In this document: piece by piece, positions 10,487-18,114 of the stretch
How the letters are laid out: each line of letters opens with the position of its first letter
Numbering within the stretch: the stretch's first letter is position 1
NCBI GenBank assembly: GCA_036936605.1
Contig: JAUPFV010000001.1
Span: forward strand, 217,215,530 to 217,279,529
DNA length: 64,000 nt
Direction of reading: 5' to 3'
DNA from: Limnanthes douglasii subsp. nivea
Lineage: Eukaryota; Streptophyta; Magnoliopsida; Brassicales; Limnanthaceae
Notes under the pieces: generated by a model
What the model was told of the DNA's origin: nothing
The model's database searches: none
Seen by the model: the letters and a program-made list of their open reading frames with translations, nothing else
Program-made: the position numbers and the translations under genes

Positions 10487-11301
10487 TTGCGAAACCTGAA
10501 ATTTAAATAGAGTTTGAAAAATATAAAAAAAAATTAGAGAAGTGTAGTAGAGAGAGGGGATAGATTTGTAGTGGAGAGGGAGAGATTTGTAGTGAAAAAT
10601 ATAGGAGGATGTAGGGTGTATTTATAGGGTAATTTTGTGTTTTTTTTTTTTATTTTCTACTAGCCGTTGGATGACGTCAGCATGACGTCATCAAGCGGAC
10701 CATCCGGCCACGCGTGCGGATGGTCCGCTTTTGGCCGTTGCCAACGGCTAGTTCGTTTGAACTAGCCGTTGGTTGAACCGGGGCATCCGGACGATCGTCC
10801 GGATGCCCCGGTTCCAATCGGACCATCCGGATCGATATCCGGATGGTCCGAATTGTCTGTCCGGGCGTCCGGGCGAAACTGTCCGGATGCCCCGGGTCAT
10901 GTGTCCGGACCATCCGGACGCCCATCCGGATGGTCCGGGCGATTTTTTTTTTTTGTTTTTTCGGTTTTTTTTTTGGGTCTCCCCTATAAGTAGAGGAGAC
11001 CCCAACACCAATTCTCACACCTCTCAAACAACTCTCTACTTCTCTCTAAATCTATCTATTTGTTCGATAAGTTCTAGAAAACTACAATTAGTTATTTTAC
11101 TTATTCTACTCCTACTTTCGAAATTGTTTGATTTTTGTTTTTCCGCAAATTGTTTCTTAGTTGTTATTAGTCTAAATTTAGTTGTTCTATCTTGTTATTA
11201 GTCTAAATTTAGTTGTTATATCTTGTTATTAGTCTAAATTGTGATTTTATTATTAGTATTTTATTGCATATTTGAAAAAAAAAACTGTTATTAGTTTTAA
11301 A
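10487..11301. promoter_or_regulatory. Bidirectional promoter of the hAT element
   Basis: It separates the two divergent genes. For the - gene, TATAAATA (reverse strand) lies at 10619-10626, about 130 bp before its ATG. For the transposase, TATAAGTAG starts at 10985 inside an inverted repeat GGTCTCC...GGAGACC (10976-11001), with pyrimidine-rich leader CTCTCTACTTCTCTC after it. Two TGACGTCA boxes (10672-10679, 10683-10690), the core bound by plant bZIP factors, open a GC-rich stretch of palindromes up to about 10945. The same modules recur in order at 15610-15890 in the neighbouring element. A direct repeat TTATTAGTCTAAATTTAGTTGTT lies near 11163-11230. Confidence 0.8.
10695..10945. repeat. Palindrome cluster in hAT promoter
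   Basis: There are four long inverted repeats in sequence. 10695-10728 has arms GCGGACCATCCG. 10743-10770 has 12-bp arms AACGGCTAGTTC around GTTT. 10775-10814 is a perfect 40-bp palindrome built on GCATCCGGACGA. 10819-10850 has 14-bp arms CGGACCATCCGGAT around CGAT. Further CATCCGGA/TCCGGATG copies continue to about 10945. All share the core CATCCGG. Long open frames crossing this block in several frames are artefacts of the palindromes. Confidence 0.9.
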
Positions 11302-13440
11302 ATGAATTCAAAACGTAGAAATACTGGGATAAACCCACCATCTAATGTGGATCTCAATACCATGGATGATTTTTCTACAGAATTCCCTCACGTTGACACA
11401 CTCTCCTCCCACGAAAGTGGTGGTGGAAGTACTAGTGGGGGGAGATCTCGTAAGAAAACATCTTGGATTTGGAAACACTATACTCTATCAGAAGATGGTT
11501 TGTTTTGTATTTGTAAAGAGTGCAATAAACGTTATCTTCACGTAAGTGGATCTAGAAATATGGGCACTAGCACTATGGTAAAACATTTAACGAAACATGA
11601 AATATATGATCCTACAAAACCTAACCCAACTAATGTTTGCACGAACCCTCAAACAGGTCTTCCTTTTGAGTTTAACCACGATACGTATAGGGAAGAAACA
11701 ATGATTTATGCAGTCGGTAGTTTACAACCATTTAGTTTTGGGGATTCTTGGAGATACGAAAATTGGATGCAAGTTGGGGTAAACCCACAGGCAACACGCA
11801 TTCCACGTACCTCTTTGCGATCGCTAGCCTTTAAATATTATTTACAAAGAAAAAAAGAGATTATTCAAACTATGCAGACTTTGCCATGGAATGTTTCGAT
11901 TACTAGTGACATAGCTACTTTTACTGATTTAGATATGATATGTGTTACCCTCCATTGGATGGACGCCCAATGGGTCCTCCAAAGGAGAATTATATGGTTT
12001 GAATCAATTGGGAAGCATACCGCACAAATAATTAGGGAGAGTATGACTGAATGCATGAATGTTTATGGCATTAAAAACAAGATTATGTCTATTTCGTTGG
12101 ATAATGCATCTTCTAATATTAGTGCTATAACATTTCTTATAGCAGATTGCAATCCCCCTTTTCCAAAATTGTTTCACACCAAATGTTTATGCCACGTACT
12201 TCAATTAATTGCGAAAGAAGGAATACGTAAGGTTCAGGGTGATTATATTACCCCTATAAAAAATGGGATCCTATTTTGCTCGACATCCGCTGCTAAAAAA
12301 AGAGCTTTTAAAACACTTGTTCTTTCAAATGGGAAAAAATATAAGAAACTTTTATTAGATGTCGAAACTAGATGGAATTCTACTTACACAATGCTTGCAC
12401 GTGCGCATGTTTTTAAAGAAGAGATATCGACGCTTTATAATACATATCGTGAAACACCAATTGAACCAGATCATTGGAAATTTTGTGCACACATGTTAAG
12501 ATTTTTAAGACTTTTTAAAGAAAACACCCTAACCTTTTCTTCACAAAATCAACCTAATGCTCATTTGGCCCTTTTCACGATTGCTAATCTTGCCATGCAT
12601 ATGGATGAATTTAGATCACATTATGCATGCGTAGACATGGTGCCTGGAATGGAATATAAGTTCACAAAGTATTTTCATCCAATCCCTGATAGTTATTCAT
12701 TTGCTTGCCTTTTAGATCCTTTTTCACGAAAAGAAAAATTTGAATTGCTAGTTGATTGCTTTTATAAATCTGTACGGTTTCCTACAGATATACCACCGAC
12801 CGAACCAATTGACCCTCAAGGGTATATTAGCGGTATATATGATAGTTTGTATAATATCTATGATAAGTATGCTGCAAGATATAGATCAAATACATCTACA
12901 AATGTAAGCAGTAGTAACAATAGGGGTAGAGGGAGAAATACTAACTATATTCGATTGGCAATGTTACGAAACAACAATGTTACAGAAACCCCTCAATCTG
13001 ATAATGAGTTGTATAGATATTGGACCACTAGGTTTGACTTTACGAATTATCAAGACCAAGGTATTGAAGATATCATACGATGGTGGGGTACCAAAACTGA
13101 AGAGTTTCCTATTCTTTGCAGGATTGTTAAAGAGATTTATGCTATACCTATGTCTACAGTTGCAAGTGAGTGTGCTTTCAGCCAAGCGAGGTTGCAATAC
13201 ACGACTAAGAGAACAAGATTGACGGGCAAAGCACTTGGAGTGCTTGTGGCAGTTAAGGATTGGACAGCGGCGGATAAAAGGATGCAAGACATAGAGTTCA
13301 GAGACGAAGTGAACGTAGACGACATCTTCGAAGATTATCCGGATGATTACGAAGATATACTTGAACAAGAAATTGCGGAAGAAAACGAAAATGACGACGA
13401 AGATTTTACTTACGAAGAAGACGAAGCTGGAGATGAATGA
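11302..13440 (+). CDS. hAT transposase with BED zinc finger, 712 aa
   Basis: This is the cut-and-paste DNA transposase acting in the nucleus on the ends of this element. I choose ATG at 11302; the frame is open to a TTG at 11272 but that is not a plausible start. Residues about 53-99 form a BED zinc finger (C71, C74, H95, H99). An RNase H-like core follows, with Asp in TSDIATFTDLDM and a second Asp in SLDNASSN, then WNSTYTML. A segment like DUF4413 (FTKYFHP, LLDPFSRKEKF) and the C-terminal hAT dimerisation region (FPILCRIVKEIYAIPMSTVA, ECAF, KRTRLTG) are present. The tail is strongly acidic. The usual Trp after the first Asp (TSD.W) is replaced, which may matter. Length fits the Ac/RICESLEEPER-like family. 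There are no stops or frameshifts. Confidence 0.94.
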   Translation: MNSKRRNTGINPPSNVDLNTMDDFSTEFPHVDTLSSHESGGGSTSGGRSRKKTSWIWKHYTLSEDGLFCICKECNKRYLHVSGSRNMGTSTMVKHLTKHEIYDPTKPNPTNVCTNPQTGLPFEFNHDTYREETMIYAVGSLQPFSFGDSWRYENWMQVGVNPQATRIPRTSLRSLAFKYYLQRKKEIIQTMQTLPWNVSITSDIATFTDLDMICVTLHWMDAQWVLQRRIIWFESIGKHTAQIIRESMTECMNVYGIKNKIMSISLDNASSNISAITFLIADCNPPFPKLFHTKCLCHVLQLIAKEGIRKVQGDYITPIKNGILFCSTSAAKKRAFKTLVLSNGKKYKKLLLDVETRWNSTYTMLARAHVFKEEISTLYNTYRETPIEPDHWKFCAHMLRFLRLFKENTLTFSSQNQPNAHLALFTIANLAMHMDEFRSHYACVDMVPGMEYKFTKYFHPIPDSYSFACLLDPFSRKEKFELLVDCFYKSVRFPTDIPPTEPIDPQGYISGIYDSLYNIYDKYAARYRSNTSTNVSSSNNRGRGRNTNYIRLAMLRNNNVTETPQSDNELYRYWTTRFDFTNYQDQGIEDIIRWWGTKTEEFPILCRIVKEIYAIPMSTVASECAFSQARLQYTTKRTRLTGKALGVLVAVKDWTAADKRMQDIEFRDEVNVDDIFEDYPDDYEDILEQEIAEENENDDEDFTYEEDEAGDE

Positions 13441-14009
13441 TGTTTGTAATAGTTTTTTGCTATTTTGTATTGTAATTTGAAAATATTTGTACAACTCCTG
13501 GCCCGCACGAGTATAAACTGTGAACGGCTAAATTATCCAAAAATGACTTTACCTTTTATTATAACAACAACAAATGTATTATGAAATACTTATAACTTCA
13601 TAAGATCTAATTTTGGTTTAAAAAATAATAACAAACACTTGTAAAATTTAAAACCAAATCACAATAGTAATCAAAATGTAATATTAAAATTATAACCGTA
13701 GAATTTTGTAATATTTTAACATGATAAGATATAGTTTTGGTTTGTATTAGATCTAAAAACATAATAATAATATTCAAAATGTGATAATAACATAAGTAAT
13801 ATTTAAAATTTTGGACTATATAATAATTACAACACTAAAAAACTTAATAACCAAAACAAATTAATATTAACAAAAATGTAATAATAATTCTATAATAATA
13901 TGCAATATCTCAATATTTTTTAAATATAACATTTTGGATATAAAATAAATAAAATCAGCATAATATTTACCAATAAACCACCGGTTTTTTACAAATAAAC
14001 CGTGGTTTC
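13441..14009. other. AT-rich 3' region of transposase gene
   Basis: This is noncoding and AT-rich, with TTGTATTGTAATTTG shortly after the stop as a plausible 3' UTR. The part from about 13560 (AAAATAATAACAAACACTTGTAA, then AACATGATAAGATATAGTTTTGG) recurs at 17250-17390 near the right end of the neighbouring element. Confidence 0.55.
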
Positions 14010-14200
14010 GCAGTCCTGCCGGGTTGCGGTCTCGGCGGGTTGCGGTCTCGGCGGCTTGCGGTCTCGGCGGGTTGCGGTCCTGGCGGGTTGCTCCTTATGC
14101 GGTCCTGGCGGGTTGCGGTCTCGGCGAGTTGCGGTCTCGGCGGGTTGCGGTCCTGCCAGGTTGCAGTCCTAATGGGCCAGTTTCGCAGATAGACCGCCAG
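14010..14200 (+). repeat. Right subterminal GC-rich repeats of hAT
   Basis: The same 16-bp CGGGTTGCGGTCTCGG units recur, followed by TTATGCGGTCCTGGCGGG, GCCAGGTTGCAGTCCTAATG and GGGCCAGTTTCGCAG. They read in the same direction as those at the left end, so the subterminal blocks are direct repeats, not inverted ones, even though the outermost 16 bp are inverted. Confidence 0.8.
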
Positions 14201-14264
14201 TTCTTAAGCAGGTTGTCAGCTTTGAACCATGGTTCCTGAACCATTAGACACCTCTAGTTTCAAC

Positions 14265-14470
14265 AAAAGAACATGTCCTCAATAAAGAATCCACATCCAA
14301 TATTATAATATATACTGCACATACAATAATTATGTGATTTACTGGTCCAATACCGGCTCCACTAATCACAGTGGTTCACAAAAAAGATAAGCGACATTCA
14401 ATATTCAGGCCAGCTAGATGGGTTAAATATTTATGCCAGAGTGGCAACTGACGGTATATAGTGGTAAGAA
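14265..14470. other. Host DNA between the two hAT elements
   Basis: About 200 bp of non-repeat, non-coding sequence separates the target duplication of the first element from the start of the second. Confidence 0.5.
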
Positions 14471-14519
14471 TAGGGTGTCAAATGGTTTGAACCGCGAACC
14501 ATCGGAACCGTTTAAATCG

Positions 14520-14700
14520 GAACCACGGTTTGCGGTCGTGGCGGATTACGGTTCTGGCGGATTGTGAGCGAATTACGGTCTTAGCGGGTCGCAGTTTTGT
14601 CGGTTTGCGGTCCTGGTAGGTTGCGGTCCTGCCGTTTTACTCCTTATGCAGTCTCGCCGGTTTGCGGTCCTAATGGACCAGTTTCGCAGTTAAACTGTTA
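14520..14700 (+). repeat. Left subterminal GC repeats of second hAT
   Basis: These are degenerate copies of the GGTTTGCGGTCCTGGCGG motif, ending in CCTAATGGACCAGTTTCGC. They have the same direction and order as in the complete element but are more diverged. Confidence 0.7.
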
Positions 14701-14959
14701 GTTCAAACCACCCGACAAACCCTTTAAAAACGGTTTATCAAAATATTTTATAATGTTATTTAAAATTAATTTGTAAATGTTAATTGAATCTTATTTCAAT
14801 AATTGAGATATGTAACATATAAACGAGTTAATTATGCTATTTCATGTATTTTAATTTAAATATGTTATCATTTTAATCGAAATTTTATAATCAAACAATT
14901 ACATTCTAAAAAAATAATTGTAATTAGATTTTGATATGTTTGATTATATTTATTTATTT

Positions 14960-15600
14960 AAGATATTTTATTTAATATTAGGTAGATATTATATAAATAT
15001 ATAAAGTACAAATTTAATATTTGAAGTATTCAATATTTGAAGTATAAATTTAAAATTTTTAAAATTGTATTAATTTGGATTATGTTCCAATTGCGTAAAC
15101 ACATGTAATTTGGTTTTGAAATAAATTCAAAAATATCAATTGTGTTTCAATTAACTACGTGTAATTTGGTTCCTAAAAACGAATTATATTCTGATGGCAT
15201 AGTTAAATATAATTAATTAAATATATTTATTTAGGTGATTAACATCATCAACAATATAAACTATCAACGCTCAGGAACATCCGGACAAATCCAAATTAAC
15301 TTGCTAATAATATAAAATTTCTTTCAATGAACTAGAACAAAAGAAGAGTTAATAATATAAAATTTCTTCTAATAATCTAGAGAATTTTTTTTTCCATAAA
15401 AGTACTAAAATTATTAAAAAACTAATAGTTCGAAAAATCTATTTATAGAGTTATAATTTTTTTTAAATAATAGTTCGAATTTCCTATTTATTTTTATTTT
15501 TTTAAATATTAGTGCGAAATCCTATATATAGAGTTTTGATTTTTTTTTAATAGTTTAAAGTGCATAAACTTATAAAAAATTAATTTTTTGTATAAAAAAT
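14960..15600. other. AT-rich spacer of second hAT
   Basis: It holds no gene where the complete element has its 495-aa gene. Near 15425-15560 an approximate tandem repeat of ATAGTTCGAAAAATCTATTTA type occurs three times; its TATTTATAGAG read on the - strand is TATA-like. Confidence 0.45.
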
Positions 15601-15609
15601 ATTTTAAAA

Positions 15610-15890
15610 AAAAATCAGTCACGGATGACGTCAGCAAGTGACGTCATCCGTGACGTCACCCGTGCGGACCATCCTGTCAGACGTGCGGATGGTCCGCACG
15701 TTCAAACGCAACGGCTAGTTAGATTTAACTAGCCGTTACGTAGCAGGTCCGGGGCATCCGGACGAATGTCCGGATGGTCCGAATTCCAAATCCGGGCGTC
15801 CAGACATTTTCATTTTTTAAAAAATTTCAAAAAAAAAAAATTTGGGTCTCCCCTATAAATAGAGGAGACCCCAACTCCAACCTCACACAC
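15610..15890. promoter_or_regulatory. Conserved promoter module of second hAT
   Basis: Three TGACGTCA boxes (15626-15633, 15639-15646, 15651-15658) are followed by an ACCATCCTG...CGGATGGTCCGC inverted repeat, an AACGGCTAGTT/AACTAGCCGTT inverted repeat, a shortened GGGGCATCCGGAC palindrome, and a TATA box (CTATAAATAG) within GGTCTC...GAGACC at 15845-15870. Order and spacing parallel 10670-11001 in the complete element, with the 40-bp palindrome no longer perfect. Confidence 0.8.
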
Positions 15891-16047
15891 TCTCTAAATC
15901 TACTATAAACTCTCTAAATCTCTCTACTTGTTCTAGATTTTTTATTAAACTTAACTTTCTTATTTTACATATCGTACTTCTTCTTTCGAAATAGTTAGAT
16001 TTTTTTTTCGAAAAAAAATTGTTATTAGTTTTTATTAGTTATTATTT

Positions 16048-16558
16048 GTGCTTATCTCAAATTTCCAATGGCGTTTGTGGCTTCAACAACATGTTAGGAC
16101 AAGCAACTCTGAAACTGATTTTTCGGAATTTTCTTCTTTTATGATGTCTCCTCCACCTGAGAGGGATCCGATCACACGACGCATCAAATGTGCCACTGAA
16201 CCTACGAATATGAGTAAGACCGTCAAACAAACTTTTAGTTTGAAAATTTCCGATAAGGAGAGGCGAAGCGTCAAACCTGCTAGTACCACACGTACGACTT
16301 ACCGCCAAACCAACTTTTAGTTCTAAAATGGTCGACAAGGTGACATGAAGTGTCAAACACCCAACTATAACTAAGAGTAAGATCGTTGTTCCTAAACAAA
16401 GTCTTAGTACGAATACGAAGATGGTCGATTTGATTACCGCTGCGTTAAGTAAGGTTAATCGTGAGACTCGAGGACAAGTTTTGGAAGATCCATTACAAAT
16501 TGCAGTTACGGTTGAGAAAGTTTGCGACTTAAGAAAGTGGTTAGCGACAAGAGACTAG
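16048..16558 (+). pseudogene. Unknown frame in the transposase position of second hAT
   Basis: An open stretch ends at TAG 16318-16320; its first in-frame ATG pair starts at 16141 (MMSPPPERDPITRR). After a frame change the coding-like sequence continues, with a TGA near 16345, to TAG at 16556-16558 (ends EKVCDLRKWLATRD). It contains approximate repeats of a Lys/Ser/Thr-rich module: QTFSLKISDK..RSVKPASTT, then NFSSKMVDK..SVKHPTITK, then QSLSTNTKMVD. It shows no similarity to the hAT transposase. I do not recognise it. It sits directly downstream of the conserved TATA module, so it may be cargo or a decayed gene. Confidence 0.4.
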
Positions 16559-16681
16559 AAAATATATTTTAGCAATTGTAATATTAAATATTTTAATATA
16601 ACTTGTAATATTTTAGCATTTGTAATATTAAATATTTTAATATGACTTGTAATATTTAGCATGATAAAATATGATTTTGGT

Positions 16682-17215
16682 TTTAAAATAATAAATAACA
16701 TTTTTAATATTTAAAACCAAATCACAATAATAAAATTCAAAATGTAATATTAAAATTATAACAATATAACTTAAAAATAATAAATAACAGTTGTTATATT
16801 TAAAATCAAATCACAATAATAAAATTCAAAATGTAATATTAAAATTATAACAATATAACTTAAAAATAATAAATAACACTTGTTATATTTAAAACCAAAT
16901 CACAATAATAAAATTCAAAATGTAATATTAAAATTATAACAATATAACTTAAAAATAATAAATAACACTTGTTATATTTAAAACCAAATCACAATAATAA
17001 AATTCAAAATGTCATATTAAAATTATAACAATATAACTTAAAAATAATAAATAACACTTGTTATATTTAAAACCAAATCACAATAATAAAATTCAAAATG
17101 TAATATTAAAATTATAACAATATAACTTAAAAATAATAAATAACACTTATAATATTTAAAACCTAATCACAATAATAAAATTCATAATGTCATATTAAAA
17201 TTATAACAATATAAC
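16682..17215 (+). repeat. Six-copy 89-bp tandem array
   Basis: Units beginning TTAAAAATAATAAATAACA start at 16771, 16860, 16949, 17038 and 17127, exactly 89 bp apart, with a more diverged unit at 16682. Each holds ACCAAATCACAATAATAAAA and AAAATGTAATATTAAAATTA. A single related unit is present in the complete hAT element near 13620-13720, so the array was amplified in this copy. Confidence 0.9.
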
Positions 17216-17559
17216 TTGTAATATTTTTGCATGATAAAATATGATTTTGGTTTAAAAAATAATAACAAACACTTGTAATATTTAAAACCAAATCACAATA
17301 GTAATCAAAATGTAATATTAAAATTATAACTATAGAATTTGTAATATTTTAACATGATAAGATATAGTTTTGGTTTGTAATATTAAAATCAACACTTAAA
17401 ATATAAATAACCAAAACAAATTAATATTAACCAAAATGTAATAATAATTTTATAATAATATGTAATATTTCAATATTTTTTAAATATAACATTTTGGTTA
17501 TAAAATTAATTAAAACATTTATAATATTTACAAATAAACCGCGGTTTTTTACCAATAAA

Positions 17560-17680
17560 CCGTGGTTTCGCAGCTGGCCGGTTTGCGATCCTGTCGGTTT
17601 ACTCTTTATGCGGTCCTGCCGGTTTGCGGTCCTGCCGGTTTACAGTCTTAGTGGACCAATTTCGCAGTTAAACCGTCAGT
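17560..17680 (+). repeat. Right subterminal GC repeats of second hAT
   Basis: GCCGGTTTGCGATCCTGTCG, TTTATGCGGTCCTGCCGG and AGTGGACCAATTTCGCAG repeat the left-end motifs in the same direction, as in the complete element. Confidence 0.7.
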
Positions 17681-18114
17681 CATAAACAGATTGCCAACTT
17701 TGAACCGCGGTTCCTGAACCATTTGTCATCCCTAATAGAGACGCAGGTAAATTAAAACATCTTTGCCGGCGCTGTATTTATTTTGCGAAACCATTACGGA
17801 CTCTCTTTTGGTGATATAGCAATTTTGAGATATCACGTGAAATGCATTGAAGTATAACATATTTATTATAAGTTTAGAGTGTATTTAAGTGTTATAACAG
17901 TTTATTTATTAAATATTATACTTTTAATTAATTCAAATTCAACATATAATTGGTGTTTGACTATTTACAAAGTAAAATCTCTATGGAAGGTTTTTGTTTT
18001 AAGAAAGTATTTTTTAACTCTAAAAAAGTTTTCTTCCATATTCTGATGTTTCATCTTTTACTTTTTCTATGACTTTGTTTAGGTATTAATTTTCGGATTG
18101 CTTCTGTCATATGG

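Larger units (their letters stand above)
8144..14256 (+). mobile_element. Complete two-gene hAT transposon (6113 bp)
   Basis: The ends are short inverted repeats: left TAGAGGTGTCAAACGG, right (reverse complement) TAGAGGTGTCTAATGG, 14 of 16 matching. Both have the A at position 2 and G at position 5 usual for hAT termini. An identical 8-bp duplication GTTTCAAC flanks it (8136-8143 and 14257-14264), the hAT signature. Contents in order: GC-rich subterminal repeats, AT-rich spacer, a 495-aa gene on the - strand, a bidirectional promoter, a 712-aa transposase on the + strand, AT-rich spacer and a second set of subterminal repeats. Both genes are open and the TSD is perfect, so insertion looks recent and the element may be autonomous. 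Activity is not shown by sequence alone. Confidence 0.93.
14471..17734 (+). mobile_element. Non-autonomous hAT relative with replaced contents
   Basis: Its ends TAGGGTGTCAAATGG (left) and TAGGGATGACAAATGG (right, reverse complement) resemble those of the 8144-14256 element. It shares the GC-rich subterminal repeats, the flanking AT-rich segments, the promoter with TGACGTCA boxes and the TATA palindrome. It has neither transposase nor the 495-aa gene. In the transposase position it has an unrelated short frame (16048-16558) and an 89-bp tandem array. No convincing 8-bp duplication was found (GGTAAGAA versus ATAGAGAC), suggesting age or rearrangement. It could be mobilised in trans only if a compatible transposase recognises its ends. 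Confidence 0.8.

Noticed and set aside
10677..11201. Several 74-142 codon frames on both strands in the hAT promoter
   Set aside because: They are translations of palindromic CATCCGG sequence, open in many frames at once because stops are rare in it; the same region is promoter by position.
11272..11301. Upstream TTG extension of the hAT transposase
   Set aside because: Ten extra residues from a non-ATG start in an A-rich stretch; the ATG at 11302 is the natural start.
12964..13494. 176-codon - strand frame inside the transposase gene
   Set aside because: It is antisense to a well-supported transposase coding region, with hydrophobic composition caused by the complementary acidic tail codons.
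14024..14239. 71-codon frame
   Set aside because: Same GC-rich repeat as at the left hAT end; not a gene.
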